This document shows positions 50,704 to 59,744 of a stretch of DNA of 64,000 nt, piece after piece (within the stretch, counting starts at the first letter, position 1; each line of letters opens with the position of its first letter). Both the position numbers and the translations under genes were made by a program. Origin of the DNA: Aerococcus urinaeequi (GTDB lineage Bacteria; Bacillota; Bacilli; Lactobacillales; Aerococcaceae); the NCBI RefSeq assembly GCF_001543205.1, contig NZ_CP014162.1, forward strand, positions 868,001 through 932,000, given 5' to 3'. The notes below the pieces were generated by a model, which searched no databases, had not been told where the DNA came from, and saw nothing but the letters and a program-made list of their open reading frames with translations.

Positions 50704-50850
50704 ATGGGTATCGAAAGCCGCAAATCTACTGAGTTAGAAGACTTATTTGCCTCTATCGTTAATATTGACGGTGATGGAGATGGCGATAAGGAAAAAGACG
50801 ATCAAGAAAAAGAAGCTAAAAATAATCAAACAACTAAGGATCACAAATAA
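50704..50850 (+). CDS. Small acidic protein (48 residues)
   Basis: Begins MGIESRKSTELEDLFASIV, then NIDGDGDGDKEKDD and a Lys/Glu/Asn tail. GAGAGGAG lies 7 bases before the ATG and a strong promoter upstream, so it is likely expressed. The LEDLF segment followed by a charged, disordered tail recal the short SPJ_0845-type proteins of streptococci, a weak resemblance. The DGDGDGD run looks like a Ca2+-binding loop but is too short to prove one. It is 26 bases before the DsbA-like gene and probably co-transcribed. Confidence 0.62.
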   Translation: MGIESRKSTELEDLFASIVNIDGDGDGDKEKDDQEKEAKNNQTTKDHK

Positions 50851-50876
50851 ACAATTATAGGGAGCGATTTATCTAC

Positions 50877-51524
50877 ATGGAAATTACAATTTGGTCTGAC
50901 TTCGTATGTCCATTCTGTTACATTGGACAAACACACTTGGAACGCGCTATGGATAACTTTGCCCACGCAGATGAAATTACGATTGAGCACAAATCATTCG
51001 AATTAATGCCTGGTGCAAAATATGATCCAAGCAAAAACTTCTATGAAGCTTTTGCAGATTTAAAAGGGACAACTGTTGAACAGGCAGAGCAAATGAACGA
51101 GCAAGTGACACAAATGGCTGCAGCTACTGGCTTAAACTTCAACTTTTCTGATATGAAGATGGCAGACACCATGCCTGCACATCGTGTATTCCAATATGCG
51201 AAAACACAAGGCAAAGATGACGAATATTTTAAAGCATTCTATACAGCTTATTTCGAAGATGGCGCTTTAATCAGCGATGAAGATACAATCGTTGCGCTAT
51301 CTGAATCAGTCGGCTTAGATGGAAACAAGGTCCGCGAAATTTTAGCTAGTGAAGATCAATTCCAAGCTGAAGCTACTGCTGATATCTTCCGTGCTGGTGA
51401 AGTTGGTGTTCAAGGTGTACCTTTCTTCGTATTTAATAATAAATACGCAGTACAAGGTGCCCAACCTGTAGAAGTATTCCAACAAGTATTAGACCAGGTA
51501 TACGCAGAAGAACAAGAAGCATAA
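50877..51524 (+). CDS. DsbA-family oxidoreductase (FrnE-like)
   Basis: A 215-residue thioredoxin-fold protein of the DsbA/FrnE group with the active site DFVCPFCYIGQ (CPFC, about 9-15), an inserted helical domain, and the cis-Pro loop VQGVPFFVFNNKY. There is no signal peptide, so it acts in the cytoplasm, perhaps as a disulfide isomerase or in oxidative stress. GGGAG precedes the ATG. Proximity to lox, an H2O2 source, is suggestive. Confidence 0.87.
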   Translation: MEITIWSDFVCPFCYIGQTHLERAMDNFAHADEITIEHKSFELMPGAKYDPSKNFYEAFADLKGTTVEQAEQMNEQVTQMAAATGLNFNFSDMKMADTMPAHRVFQYAKTQGKDDEYFKAFYTAYFEDGALISDEDTIVALSESVGLDGNKVREILASEDQFQAEATADIFRAGEVGVQGVPFFVFNNKYAVQGAQPVEVFQQVLDQVYAEEQEA

Positions 51525-51536
51525 TACAAACTTATT

Positions 51537-51566
51537 GCCCGCTAGCTTATTAGTGGGTATTTTTTT
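51537..51566 (+). terminator. Terminator after the DsbA-like gene
   Basis: GCCCGCT/AGTGGGT arms (7 bp with two G-U) followed by seven Ts. Confidence 0.65.
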
Positions 51567-51568
51567 GC

Positions 51569-51599
51569 AAAAAAAGGCTAGGACAGCAGAGTCCCAGCC
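51569..51599 (-). terminator. Terminator of the 51609 membrane protein gene
   Basis: GGCTAGGAC/GTCCCAGCC arms (51576-51584, 51591-51599, one mismatch) and seven Ts on the minus strand. Confidence 0.8.
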
Positions 51600-51608
51600 A
51601 ATAATTAC

Positions 51609-52451
51609 TTATATTTGTGAATTTGTATCTAATGGATATACAGGTGTTCGTTCATTGATTTGCCAATGGAGAACGATAAAGGTCGCAATCCAAACAGCTG
51701 CAATATCCAAACCTAAACGAGCTAGTAAGTCAAAAATGCCGACATCATACCGTAGATACATCATGGCATAATTGGCTACTGCAATCCAAGCAAAGAACTG
51801 TAGGGCAAACTGATTGGTTTTGCCAATATGGTTTTGACGAATAATATACCGCTGTATTGCCCCAAAAGATAGACCAATGGCGAGTCCTAAGATACCTGAC
51901 CACAGAACCGCTGCTGGTAATTGGCCATCATCCGGTCCATAAATATCTAGGCCTAGATAAGCCACTAGCCGCATGATCGCAAAAACTAGTATGTAGACAT
52001 GCAAACCTCTCGTATAGAAAAAGGGTTTTGGTTTATACATCAACCGTTGACGAGCCATTAACCGGTAAATCAGCTGACCTTGTACCATAAAAATCAAAAT
52101 AGCTTTAACCGGATTAATTACCCAGTCCATCTCCACTAAATGTGGCATGGGTTCAGCCCGGTAAACTAAGAAAATCAACAATTCGGAGATGACATAAAGC
52201 GTTACTTTCGTCCCTTTCGTTCCCGGCAAACGAAAATCAACCAGATAGTAAGCATACGTCATGAATGTATAAATCACCAAATAAATTATAAATAAAGCTG
52301 GATAATAGAACCCCTGTTGAACTGCCAAACCATCCCCGAGGATCGCTTGAAAACTAGGATTTGGGAACCACATCTCCAACATCACATGCAATAGGCTCAT
52401 AACACTAGCTATAAATCCGCTGTATAGCCATCTTTTATTTCTATTTCGCAT
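51609..52451 (-). CDS. Polytopic membrane protein of unknown function
   Basis: A 280-residue protein with about seven or eight hydrophobic segments, a basic N-terminus (MRNRNKRWLYSGF) and polar loops (YRLMARQRLMYKPKPFFYTRG). No motif, transporter signature or enzyme site is recognised. It is a single-gene unit, convergent with the DsbA-like gene and divergent from rlmA, with a terminator downstream. The gap to rlmA is 144 bases. Confidence 0.7.
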   Translation of the reverse strand: MRNRNKRWLYSGFIASVMSLLHVMLEMWFPNPSFQAILGDGLAVQQGFYYPALFIIYLVIYTFMTYAYYLVDFRLPGTKGTKVTLYVISELLIFLVYRAEPMPHLVEMDWVINPVKAILIFMVQGQLIYRLMARQRLMYKPKPFFYTRGLHVYILVFAIMRLVAYLGLDIYGPDDGQLPAAVLWSGILGLAIGLSFGAIQRYIIRQNHIGKTNQFALQFFAWIAVANYAMMYLRYDVGIFDLLARLGLDIAAVWIATFIVLHWQINERTPVYPLDTNSQI

Positions 52452-52595
52452 ATTCCCTCACTTCTCAAACCGTTATGAATCGCTAGCATGAAAACAAAGA
52501 CAGCCAGCATCAAACACATGAATCATCATTAATAAGTCTATTCTAACATGCTATAATAAAAGTGAGAACTATGACAAATTCAAAAAAGGTGACCT

Positions 52596-53474
52596 ATGGA
52601 ATCAAAACGAACACAAGCAATCCAAAAATTTAACTACTGGGCAACACGCATGATCTGCCCTATCTGCCAAAGCAATCTTTCTTTTACCAATAATCAAGTC
52701 CGTTGCGATCATAATCACAGCTTCGACATCGCTAAACAAGGTTACATTAACCTTGCACCCAATCACCAAGAAGCACATTATAATAATGAACTTTTTGCCG
52801 CACGCCAACGTATTATGGGAGACGCTAAATTATATACAGGCATCTATGATCAAATATTAGATTTATTAGTCGAGCAAGGTATCGACTTAAACTCAGTGAA
52901 CAATATCATTGATTTGGGAACTGGCGAAGGCAGCCATTTTCACTATTTTATCGACCACTGGCAAAATAGAACACAGCAAACAACCATTCCCATGGCACTT
53001 GGATTAGACTTAGCCAAGGATGGAATTGTTTCTGCTGCTAAACATTATACCAATGCCCTATGGGTGGTTGCTGATTTAGGTCAATTACCATTTACACCTG
53101 CTAGTATTGATGGAGCCATAACGATTCTATCACCATCAAACTACCATCATCTTAACCAAGCCTTGTCAGAAAAAGGTTGGTTTATTAAGGTGATTCCTGG
53201 ACCAAATTATTTACGAGAACTAAGAGAAATCGTACTAACACCAGAAAATCAACAACAAGATGATCGTACTTCAATCAATAAATTTAAGGCAGCCTTCAAC
53301 CAATTTAGCCAATCAAGCTATAGGAAAACAATCACTTTAGACGAAAAACAAATGGCAGACTTAATCAAGATGACCCCTTTAATGTGGCATGCTAATGATA
53401 AACAACTAGAGCGTGCACATGCACTCACGCAAATTACGATAGATTTATCCATCTTATTCGGCCAAAAGGAATAG
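52596..53474 (+). CDS. rlmA: 23S rRNA (guanine-N1) methyltransferase, RlmA-like
   Basis: A 292-residue SAM enzyme. An N-terminal zinc-binding module (MICPICQSNLS...VRCDHNHSFD, C-x2-C...C-x3-H) is followed by GYINL, as in RlmA(I)/(II); the SAM motif is NIIDLGTGEGSHF (about 105-117) and ITILSPSN follows. It methylates N1 of G745 or G748 in 23S rRNA helix 35; the II type gives tylosin-related effects in Gram-positives. AAAAGGTGA lies upstream of the ATG. Confidence 0.86.
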   Translation: MESKRTQAIQKFNYWATRMICPICQSNLSFTNNQVRCDHNHSFDIAKQGYINLAPNHQEAHYNNELFAARQRIMGDAKLYTGIYDQILDLLVEQGIDLNSVNNIIDLGTGEGSHFHYFIDHWQNRTQQTTIPMALGLDLAKDGIVSAAKHYTNALWVVADLGQLPFTPASIDGAITILSPSNYHHLNQALSEKGWFIKVIPGPNYLRELREIVLTPENQQQDDRTSINKFKAAFNQFSQSSYRKTITLDEKQMADLIKMTPLMWHANDKQLERAHALTQITIDLSILFGQKE

Positions 53475-53564
53475 AAGATTATAACAAAGAGAAGCTCACA
53501 ATAATTTCAGTATCCTTATTAGTGCCTATAATAAATCCTTATTGCCATTAGTTATCCTAGACAA

Positions 53565-53620
53565 GAAAAAGCCTTAGCGTATTCACTTTATAGTGTCCAC
53601 GCTAAGGCTATATTTTTTAT
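53565..53620. terminator. Bidirectional terminator between rlmA and the SDR remnant
   Basis: AGCCTTAGCGT/ACGCTAAGGCT (53570-53580, 53599-53609) with an inner CACT/AGTG and A/T-rich flanks. Confidence 0.8.
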
Positions 53621-53647
53621 TTCGAATAAATGGTAATCAATATTTAA

Positions 53648-54013
53648 CTAAATACCACCAGCTACTCCAATTTCTTCACCAGTAATAGCGCCCGCTTCAT
53701 CAGTAGCTAAAAATACTGCTGTTGCACCAATTTCTGATGGTTCTAATAAACGCTTAATCCATTGTTTACCTAGAATATGATGATTTAATGCTTCCTCAAT
53801 TGATGTACCATCTTGCTCTGCTAATTTAGGCAATTGGTTTTCAATTAAGGCCGTACGAACAGGACCAGGTTGGACAGTATTTACAGTAATACCATTTAGC
53901 GCATTTTCTAAAGCAGTTGCTTTTGTGAACCCTACTTGACCAAATTTAGCTGCGATATATGCTGATTTTAATTTATCCGGCATACGTCCGTGAGCTATTG
54001 TTAAATTTATTAA
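53648..54013 (-). pseudogene. Truncated SDR dehydrogenase (C-terminal half)
   Basis: About 120 residues of a short-chain dehydrogenase resembling 3-hydroxybutyrate dehydrogenase. The frame begins after a TAG (54016) with LINLTIAHGRMPDKLKSAY, then SAYIAAKFG with the catalytic Tyr-Lys pair, PGPVRTALI, and the usual C-terminus ITGEEIGVAGGI. The N-terminal Rossmann half (TGxxxGIG, NNAG) is missing. The break lies 10 bases after the upstream gene's stop, suggesting a deletion joint. An ATG at 53983 with no ribosome site is the only start. Confidence 0.75.
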
Positions 54014-54026
54014 CTAGCACGTCTTT

Positions 54027-54386
54027 TTATTCTTCAGCATCCTCAAACACATAATCTGGGAAATATTTTTCTAAAATAACCGCCAAATCATGGTCATCCG
54101 GGAAAAATCGGCTATATACTTCTTGCCCTTCATCAAATTGGCCTTCAAGTCCTAAAACTTCAAAGACATCAACAACTTTAGCAACCGCCCATTGGATTGA
54201 AGTCCCTTCAACCACTTCGTAAGGTTCTTCCAAATTATCCTCTTTAATAAAGCGAATCAACTCTTCTTTTGGCATGTCTTCATCTAAATGATAGAGTAGG
54301 ATCTGGTTTTCATAAGAATGACGTGGACTCCCATCGTCCATATTATGCGCTTGTTTGATAATATTGATACTATATACGTTTTTCAT
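54027..54386 (-). CDS. Hypothetical acidic protein
   Basis: A 119-residue soluble, acidic protein (YENQILLYHLDEDMPKEE ... FPDDHDLAVILEKYFPDY). No family or catalytic motif is recognised; there is no signal peptide or membrane segment. GAGG lies 12 bases before the ATG at 54386; an ATG at 54398 abuts that site and is less likely. It lies 47 bases after the atypical SDR gene, same strand, and its stop is followed at once by the truncated SDR. Confidence 0.6.
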   Translation of the reverse strand: MKNVYSINIIKQAHNMDDGSPRHSYENQILLYHLDEDMPKEELIRFIKEDNLEEPYEVVEGTSIQWAVAKVVDVFEVLGLEGQFDEGQEVYSRFFPDDHDLAVILEKYFPDYVFEDAEE

Positions 54387-54433
54387 ACATTTCAACATCC
54401 TCTTCTACAAAGCTCGTTACCCGTAAAATATAT

Positions 54434-55216
54434 TTACATGACTGAAGCCGCGCCACCATCGATATTAAGTGCCACACCTGAAATATAAGAGGCTGCATCA
54501 GATACTAAGAAAGTAATAGCATTGGCAGCTTCCACTGTTTCACCAATACGACCTAAAGGTGTATTCGCTGATTGGCTTTTAGAAAATTCTTCCCAAGTTT
54601 GATCAGCAGCGTTATCTTGCCAACGTTTTTCGATTTGTTCACTACGCACTAAACCAATAGAGACAGCATTCACACGAATATTATACTGACCTAATTCTTT
54701 ACTTAATTCCTTTGTTAAGCCAAGACCAGCAGCACGGCTAGTTGACGTTGGTAATGAATTGGCTGGAGGTGTTTTACCAGCTATAGCGGTTAAATTCACA
54801 ATAGCGCCTGAATTTTGTTCCTTAAAATATGGCAATACTTCACGTGTGAAATTCACAACACCAAAAATTTTAATATTCAAGTCTCGTTGCCATTCAGCAT
54901 TATCAACTGCATCGAAACTTTGAGCAGATGAGCCACCCGCATTATTAATTAAAATATCAATATGACCAAATTGATCAATTGTCTCAGAAACTACCCTTTT
55001 GGCATCTTCCTCAACTGTTACATCCCCAACAACATAATGGACTTTGCGACCGGTAATTTCTTGAATAGCTGTTTGCGCATCAATCAGTCGGTCCTCGCGA
55101 CGGGCAACAATTGTCACATCTGCCCCCTCACTTGCCAATGATTTAGCCGTTTCAAATCCAATTCCACGGCTAGCTCCTGTAATAATCGCTACTTTTCCTG
55201 CTAAACCTAGTTCCAT
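54434..55216 (-). CDS. SDR-family protein with altered active site
   Basis: A 260-residue short-chain dehydrogenase with a normal nucleotide site (IITGASRGIGFET; DILINNAGG) and a C-terminal SGVALNIDGGAA. The catalytic YxxxK is replaced: the region reads SLPTSTSRAAGLGLTKEL, with Thr and Arg where Tyr and Lys normally lie. Such P-S-R-A-type SDRs exist in several genomes and their chemistry is unclear. The ATG at 55216 has GGGG upstream (AAAGGGGATATTCG). First gene of a small minus-strand unit. Confidence 0.83.
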   Translation of the reverse strand: MELGLAGKVAIITGASRGIGFETAKSLASEGADVTIVARREDRLIDAQTAIQEITGRKVHYVVGDVTVEEDAKRVVSETIDQFGHIDILINNAGGSSAQSFDAVDNAEWQRDLNIKIFGVVNFTREVLPYFKEQNSGAIVNLTAIAGKTPPANSLPTSTSRAAGLGLTKELSKELGQYNIRVNAVSIGLVRSEQIEKRWQDNAADQTWEEFSKSQSANTPLGRIGETVEAANAITFLVSDAASYISGVALNIDGGAASVM

Positions 55217-55296
55217 CGAATATCCCCTTTCTAAAAATCTATTTCTATATATATTATAATGGAAAGATTTTTAAACCAAAATAAAAACCCTTTCAA

Positions 55297-55331
55297 TAAA
55301 AAAAGACCCATGTCACCCTAGACACAGGTCT
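55297..55331 (-). terminator. Terminator of the VOC gene
   Basis: AGACCCATGTC/GACACAGGTCT arms (55304-55314, 55321-55331) with seven Ts on the minus strand, just past the stop at 55349. Confidence 0.85.
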
Positions 55332-55348
55332 CTCTTCAGGATCAGTTG

Positions 55349-56233
55349 TTAGCCGATACCAAATTTAGCATTTTCTAAACGAGCAACATCCATTCTCTTC
55401 ATTTTGAATAAAGCATCTAATACACGTTTCTTTTGTTCTTCAGTGGCTGTTTCCATGATTTGGAAGTAGGCTTGTGGTACTACTTGCCAAGAAATACCGT
55501 GACTATCTTTCAACCAACCCATAGACTCAGCTTCTTCGTCAGCTGATAATTTTTCCCAATAGTAATCTACTTCTGATTGCGCACCAGCAACGATTAGGAA
55601 GGAAATCGCTTCAGAAAATTCTTCATCACTACCAAATCCATGGTCCATAAACACTAATTGTTGGTCGCCAACATTTAACTCGGCATAATTCACCTTAGCA
55701 CGGGCATCTTGAGCTTCACCTTCTTGGTAATAATTGATGTGGCCTGGCGCTGCATTTTGAAAAATAGTTGCATAATCATTTAAAGCTTGTTCAGATTGAC
55801 CACAATATTGGCCGGCAAACAATAGTGATACGCGGATTTTATGATTTTTAGCTACATCCGGCGCCAACATAATTTGCCAAGACAAACCAAACCGGTCTTC
55901 TACCCAGGCATAGCGGTCGCTAAAGGGGTAAGTATCTAAAGGCATCAAGTCTTTCCCGCCTTTTGCTAATTTAGCATATAAAGCATCCACCTCTTCAGCA
56001 GTATCTAAAGATACCATCAAGGAGAATGAAGGGTTCATCTTAAAATCAGGTCCCCCATTAAAGGCTGCAAAGGCTTGGTTTTCAATTGTAAAATCGTAAG
56101 CAACAGATTCACCATTGGGCATAGGATAATGAACTTCACGTGTAATGTCACTTTGGTCAAAAATTTTAGTATAGTATTTAACCGCTTCTTCAGCTTGGTC
56201 GTTGAAACATAATTGGATCGCAATTTGTCGCAT
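55349..56233 (-). CDS. PhnB-like VOC protein with two domains
   Basis: A 294-residue protein with two tandem 3-demethylubiquinone-methyltransferase-like (PhnB) glyoxalase-fold domains: domain 1 IQLCFNDQAEEAVKYYTKIF...NGGPDFKMNPSFSLMVS...DRFGLSWQIM, domain 2 VSLLFAGQYCGQSEQALNDY...MDHGFG...DSHGISWQVVP. These families are metal-binding in part; function is unknown. ATG 56233 has AAGGAGCG 6 bases before; the 11 extra codons to 56266 lie over it. Confidence 0.82.
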   Translation of the reverse strand: MRQIAIQLCFNDQAEEAVKYYTKIFDQSDITREVHYPMPNGESVAYDFTIENQAFAAFNGGPDFKMNPSFSLMVSLDTAEEVDALYAKLAKGGKDLMPLDTYPFSDRYAWVEDRFGLSWQIMLAPDVAKNHKIRVSLLFAGQYCGQSEQALNDYATIFQNAAPGHINYYQEGEAQDARAKVNYAELNVGDQQLVFMDHGFGSDEEFSEAISFLIVAGAQSEVDYYWEKLSADEEAESMGWLKDSHGISWQVVPQAYFQIMETATEEQKKRVLDALFKMKRMDVARLENAKFGIG

Positions 56234-56327
56234 ATTTATCGCTCCTTCAACATTGGATTCTTCCAATACTTATAAGTAAAGAATAAGCTAAAACCCATTG
56301 AATGTCGAATAAAAACGGCTATCCTTT

Positions 56328-57182
56328 TTACCAAGAAGCAACTACTGCACCTTTAAATGTTTCTTCGATAAAGGTCTTCACTTCGTCGGTCTTATAATAT
56401 TCTTCTAGTTGCGTAATAACGGGATCTTCGGCATCTTCTGTACGGGATACAACCCAGTTTACCCATGTAGTATCTTCAGGATCTTCCATAGCGATAGCCA
56501 ACTCTTCTGCACTCAATCCAGCATCTAAAATATAATTTGAGTTGATACCTGCTGCAGCCACATCCGGTAATTGGGCGATAAATTGGGCTGGATCCCCGGT
56601 AATAAAGTTTAAATTCAATGGATTTTCTTCAATATCGTCGACTGTAGCAGCAATACCTAAACCTTCAGGCAAAGTAATCACACCAGCCCGCTCCAATACT
56701 AGAAGTGCACGCCCTTCTTGAGAAGGGGTATTTGGTACAGCAATCGTATCGCCTTCTTGTAATTCATCTACTGTATCGTATTGTTCAGAGTATATCCCCA
56801 TTGGAATGGTGATATTTTCAAAAGCCTTTGTAAACTCGTATCCTGTGTCCTCGATTACGGTTTCTAAATAAGGTCCAGTTTGAATAGAGTTAAGGTCTAA
56901 TTCACCATCCGCTAAGGCAGTATTTGGTGCGATGTAATCATTGAATACCACTAATTCAATGTCCAAACCATCCGCTGCGGCCTTTTCTTTTACCAATTCA
57001 AAAATTTCTTCGTGGGGACCAGCTGTGACACCAATCGTTAGGACGCCATCTTCTAGCAAGCCTGATGTTGTTGCCTCGTCCTCACTAGTAGCTGTTGATT
57101 CACTTGCTTGATTCCCGCAAGCACCTAACGCAAGCGTCGCCGTCCCTAATACTGTTAATAACCCTTTAGTCCATTTCTTCAT
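56328..57182 (-). CDS. metQ: MetQ/NlpA-family methionine-binding lipoprotein
   Basis: A 284-residue ABC substrate-binding lipoprotein (family NlpA). The signal has a lipobox ending TLALGAC (Cys about 22) and an Ser/Thr/Glu linker; the mature part opens LTIGVTAGPHEEI and contains VVFNDYIAPNTALADGELDLNSIQT, typical of D/L-methionine receptors. The MetN ATPase and MetI permease are absent from both sides, so it must use components encoded elsewhere. The ATG follows a GGAGG-containing site. It is 24 bases after the aminotransferase gene. Confidence 0.88.
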   Translation of the reverse strand: MKKWTKGLLTVLGTATLALGACGNQASESTATSEDEATTSGLLEDGVLTIGVTAGPHEEIFELVKEKAAADGLDIELVVFNDYIAPNTALADGELDLNSIQTGPYLETVIEDTGYEFTKAFENITIPMGIYSEQYDTVDELQEGDTIAVPNTPSQEGRALLVLERAGVITLPEGLGIAATVDDIEENPLNLNFITGDPAQFIAQLPDVAAAGINSNYILDAGLSAEELAIAMEDPEDTTWVNWVVSRTEDAEDPVITQLEEYYKTDEVKTFIEETFKGAVVASW

Positions 57183-57206
57183 CTGTCTTTCTCCTCCATA
57201 TAATGA

Positions 57207-58391
57207 TTAGTTATTGAATTGCTTGTACACACGAGCAATCCTGCTAGCCGCTTCTTGTAAAATAGCTGTATCAGCGATTAAGCCAATTCGGATATACCCC
57301 TGACCTGCAGTACCAAAACCATTACCCGGTGCCACCGCTACGTGCGCTTCTTCAGCAAGCACATGCGCAAAAGTCTCCGCATCTAGACCACTTGGTGTCT
57401 GCATCCATTGGTAAATTGTTCCCTTAGATGGCTCTACTTCAATACCGGCTTGGTCAAATATGCAAATAACTGCGTCTCGTCTAGCTTGGTAAGTGTTTTT
57501 CATTTTGCCAATAAAGCTTTGATCTTCTTCTACCAATAAAGTGGCAACCGCTTCTTGAATAGCCCCGTACATGCCAACTGTTGTATGGTCTTGCAGGCTA
57601 TTCAGGTAGCCAACAACCTGAGCATTTCCTACTGCAAAACCAATCCGCCATCCTGGAATATTGTAAAGTTTTGATAAGGAAAATAGTTCAAGGGCCACTT
57701 CCTTAGCTTCTGGCGTTTGCAAAAAGGATAGTGGCTTATCCTGGTCAAAAACATAGGGGGCGTAGGCAAAGTCATGGACTACAAAAATATCATTATTTTT
57801 GGCTACTGCCACTGCTTCTTCAAAAAATTTTGGCGTTGCTAAAGCACCTGTTGGGTTATTGGGATAATTTAGGTACATTAGCCGGGATCGGTCAAGGTCT
57901 ACTTGGCTTAGCTGATTAAAGTCCACTAAATAGTTGTTCTCTTCTAATAGGTCCATAAAAATGGTCTCTGCCTGTGTTAAACCAACAGCAGATAAGTAGT
58001 CTGGATAGGTGGGGTTGGGCAATAAAATACCCTCTCCTTGGTTCACCAACACCTGACTCACCTTCATAATCGCTTCTTTAGACCCGTGGAATAAGGTCAC
58101 TTCAGTTTGTGGATCCACTGTAACGCCAAACTGTGATTGATAAAAACGTGCCACCGCTTCCTTCAATAAGGGTTCACCTCGGTAAGGTCCGTATCGATCA
58201 TATTGTGGTTTGTCGATAGCCGAACGCAAGGCCTCTTTCAAGGCTTTGGGTGCCGGTAAGTCAGGCGTACCCACTGCTAAATCGATCACATCATCATAGC
58301 GACTTTTGAGGTCAGCAATCGTCGCTGTCAAACTTGAAAAATATTGGTTTGGCAAGGATTGCACCGCTTTTGACGGTTGAAAATCACTCAT
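57207..58391 (-). CDS. Class I/II aminotransferase
   Basis: A 394-residue PLP transaminase of fold type I. The PLP-binding lysine is in LFSLSKLYNIPGWRIGFAVG; LAVGTPDLPAP and NPNNPTG-like LNYPNNPTGA (substrate/phosphate) are present. It resembles the LL-diaminopimelate/methionine-pyruvate type enzymes. With metQ downstream, a role in methionine or other amino-acid catabolism is plausible. The ATG is at 58391 with AAGGATGG upstream. Confidence 0.86.
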   Translation of the reverse strand: MSDFQPSKAVQSLPNQYFSSLTATIADLKSRYDDVIDLAVGTPDLPAPKALKEALRSAIDKPQYDRYGPYRGEPLLKEAVARFYQSQFGVTVDPQTEVTLFHGSKEAIMKVSQVLVNQGEGILLPNPTYPDYLSAVGLTQAETIFMDLLEENNYLVDFNQLSQVDLDRSRLMYLNYPNNPTGALATPKFFEEAVAVAKNNDIFVVHDFAYAPYVFDQDKPLSFLQTPEAKEVALELFSLSKLYNIPGWRIGFAVGNAQVVGYLNSLQDHTTVGMYGAIQEAVATLLVEEDQSFIGKMKNTYQARRDAVICIFDQAGIEVEPSKGTIYQWMQTPSGLDAETFAHVLAEEAHVAVAPGNGFGTAGQGYIRIGLIADTAILQEAASRIARVYKQFNN

Positions 58392-58536
58392 ATGTTACCA
58401 TCCTTCCTGACAAAATCTTTCATCGATTTTATCTAACTAGTTATGGCAACTTTACCTTTTATTCCTTTTCATATCAACAAAGCGGAGATATCGATTTCCG
58501 TCATCTCTTGAACGAAAATCCCTATCACCAACTAGA

Positions 58537-58574
58537 GAAAAAGGAGACTGCAATTGGACATTGCAATCCCCTTT
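58537..58574 (-). terminator. mtl operon terminator
   Basis: AAAGGAGACTGCAAT (58540-58554) pairs imperfectly with ATTGCAATCCCCTTT (58560-58574); the minus strand continues TTTTTCTC. Confidence 0.75.
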
Positions 58575-58607
58575 AATGATTGTACTTTTAACAATAGCTA
58601 AATGCGA

Positions 58608-59744
58608 CTATTGAATCTTGCCTTTAATTTCATTAATTAAGTCGGCATCTTCAAGACCAGTGACGGTTTGGATGACTTGGTTAAGTGGTTGTTCTGCCAA
58701 CATTTTTTGTAACTCTTGGCTTTGCTCGTCTTCTGCATCATTATATTCAAAGATGTAAGCTACAGTTGCTAGTAAGGCATCGTAAGATAAGCCACGTTCT
58801 TTTGCCTCTCGAATTGGACGGATAAAACGTTCATCATAGCCCAATTTACGAATTGGCGTACGCGCAACACGAGTGATGGCGTCAGAAATGTGGCTATTTT
58901 GGAAGCGTCCCACAATTTTATTGGCATAAGCTGCATGTGCTTCTTGGTCAAATCCCCATTTTTCAACTAATAAAGCTCCTGTTTCTGCTAAGACGGCCTT
59001 TAATTGTTGTAAAACTTTTTCATCTTCTAGTGCTTGATCAATTGTTTCATAGCCAAAGTGTTTACCAGTATAGGCTGTTGTGGCATGTCCAGTGTTCACT
59101 GAGAATAATTTACGTTCAATATAAGGAAGTAAATCTTCTACGTATAATACACCATCAAGTTTGATTTGAGTCCCTTTCACATTCGTTTGGTCAATTACCC
59201 ATTCACTGAAAGGTTCAACTGATACAAATAAAGGATCTTCATGACTTTGCATAGGCACAATACGGTCAACCGCTGCATTGGGGAAACCAATATATTGGTC
59301 AACGTATACACGATCCGCCTCATCGAAGTAAGCAGATACTTTCTCATTTAAGAAGTCTGTCCCACCAATCATGTTCTCACAAGCAACGATATCCATTGGA
59401 CGTGTATCGTCATTTTCCCGACGTAATTTAATCCCATTAGCAATTAATTCAGCAATGTAAGGCAGGATATTAGGCCCAATAGCAGTGGTCACAATATCTG
59501 CTTCAGCTACCGCTTGAGATACCGCTTCAGGATTTTTCCCGTTATTTATACCACTGAAACCAGAAACAGTTAAGCGTTGGTGGGCATCATCAGCGTATTC
59601 AATTTCGTAACTTTCACGGTCGTTTAAAGCATCGATTAATGTTTCATTAATATCCACAAAAGTAATGTCAAAGCCATTCTTATGTAGGATTTCACCTATA
59701 AATCCACGACCAATATTACCAGCACCAAAATGTACAGCTTTCAT
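58608..59744 (-). CDS. mtlD: Mannitol-1-phosphate 5-dehydrogenase
   Basis: A 378-residue NAD enzyme that oxidises mannitol 1-phosphate to fructose 6-phosphate. The N-terminal Rossmann motif is VHFGAGNIGRGFIGEIL; ENMIGGTDFL and the catalytic-region KLFSVNTGHATTAY follow. Length equals the family norm. Its ATG abuts the mtlF stop (59745/59744), so the genes are coupled. Last gene of mtlA-R-F-D. Confidence 0.96.
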   Translation of the reverse strand: MKAVHFGAGNIGRGFIGEILHKNGFDITFVDINETLIDALNDRESYEIEYADDAHQRLTVSGFSGINNGKNPEAVSQAVAEADIVTTAIGPNILPYIAELIANGIKLRRENDDTRPMDIVACENMIGGTDFLNEKVSAYFDEADRVYVDQYIGFPNAAVDRIVPMQSHEDPLFVSVEPFSEWVIDQTNVKGTQIKLDGVLYVEDLLPYIERKLFSVNTGHATTAYTGKHFGYETIDQALEDEKVLQQLKAVLAETGALLVEKWGFDQEAHAAYANKIVGRFQNSHISDAITRVARTPIRKLGYDERFIRPIREAKERGLSYDALLATVAYIFEYNDAEDEQSQELQKMLAEQPLNQVIQTVTGLEDADLINEIKGKIQ

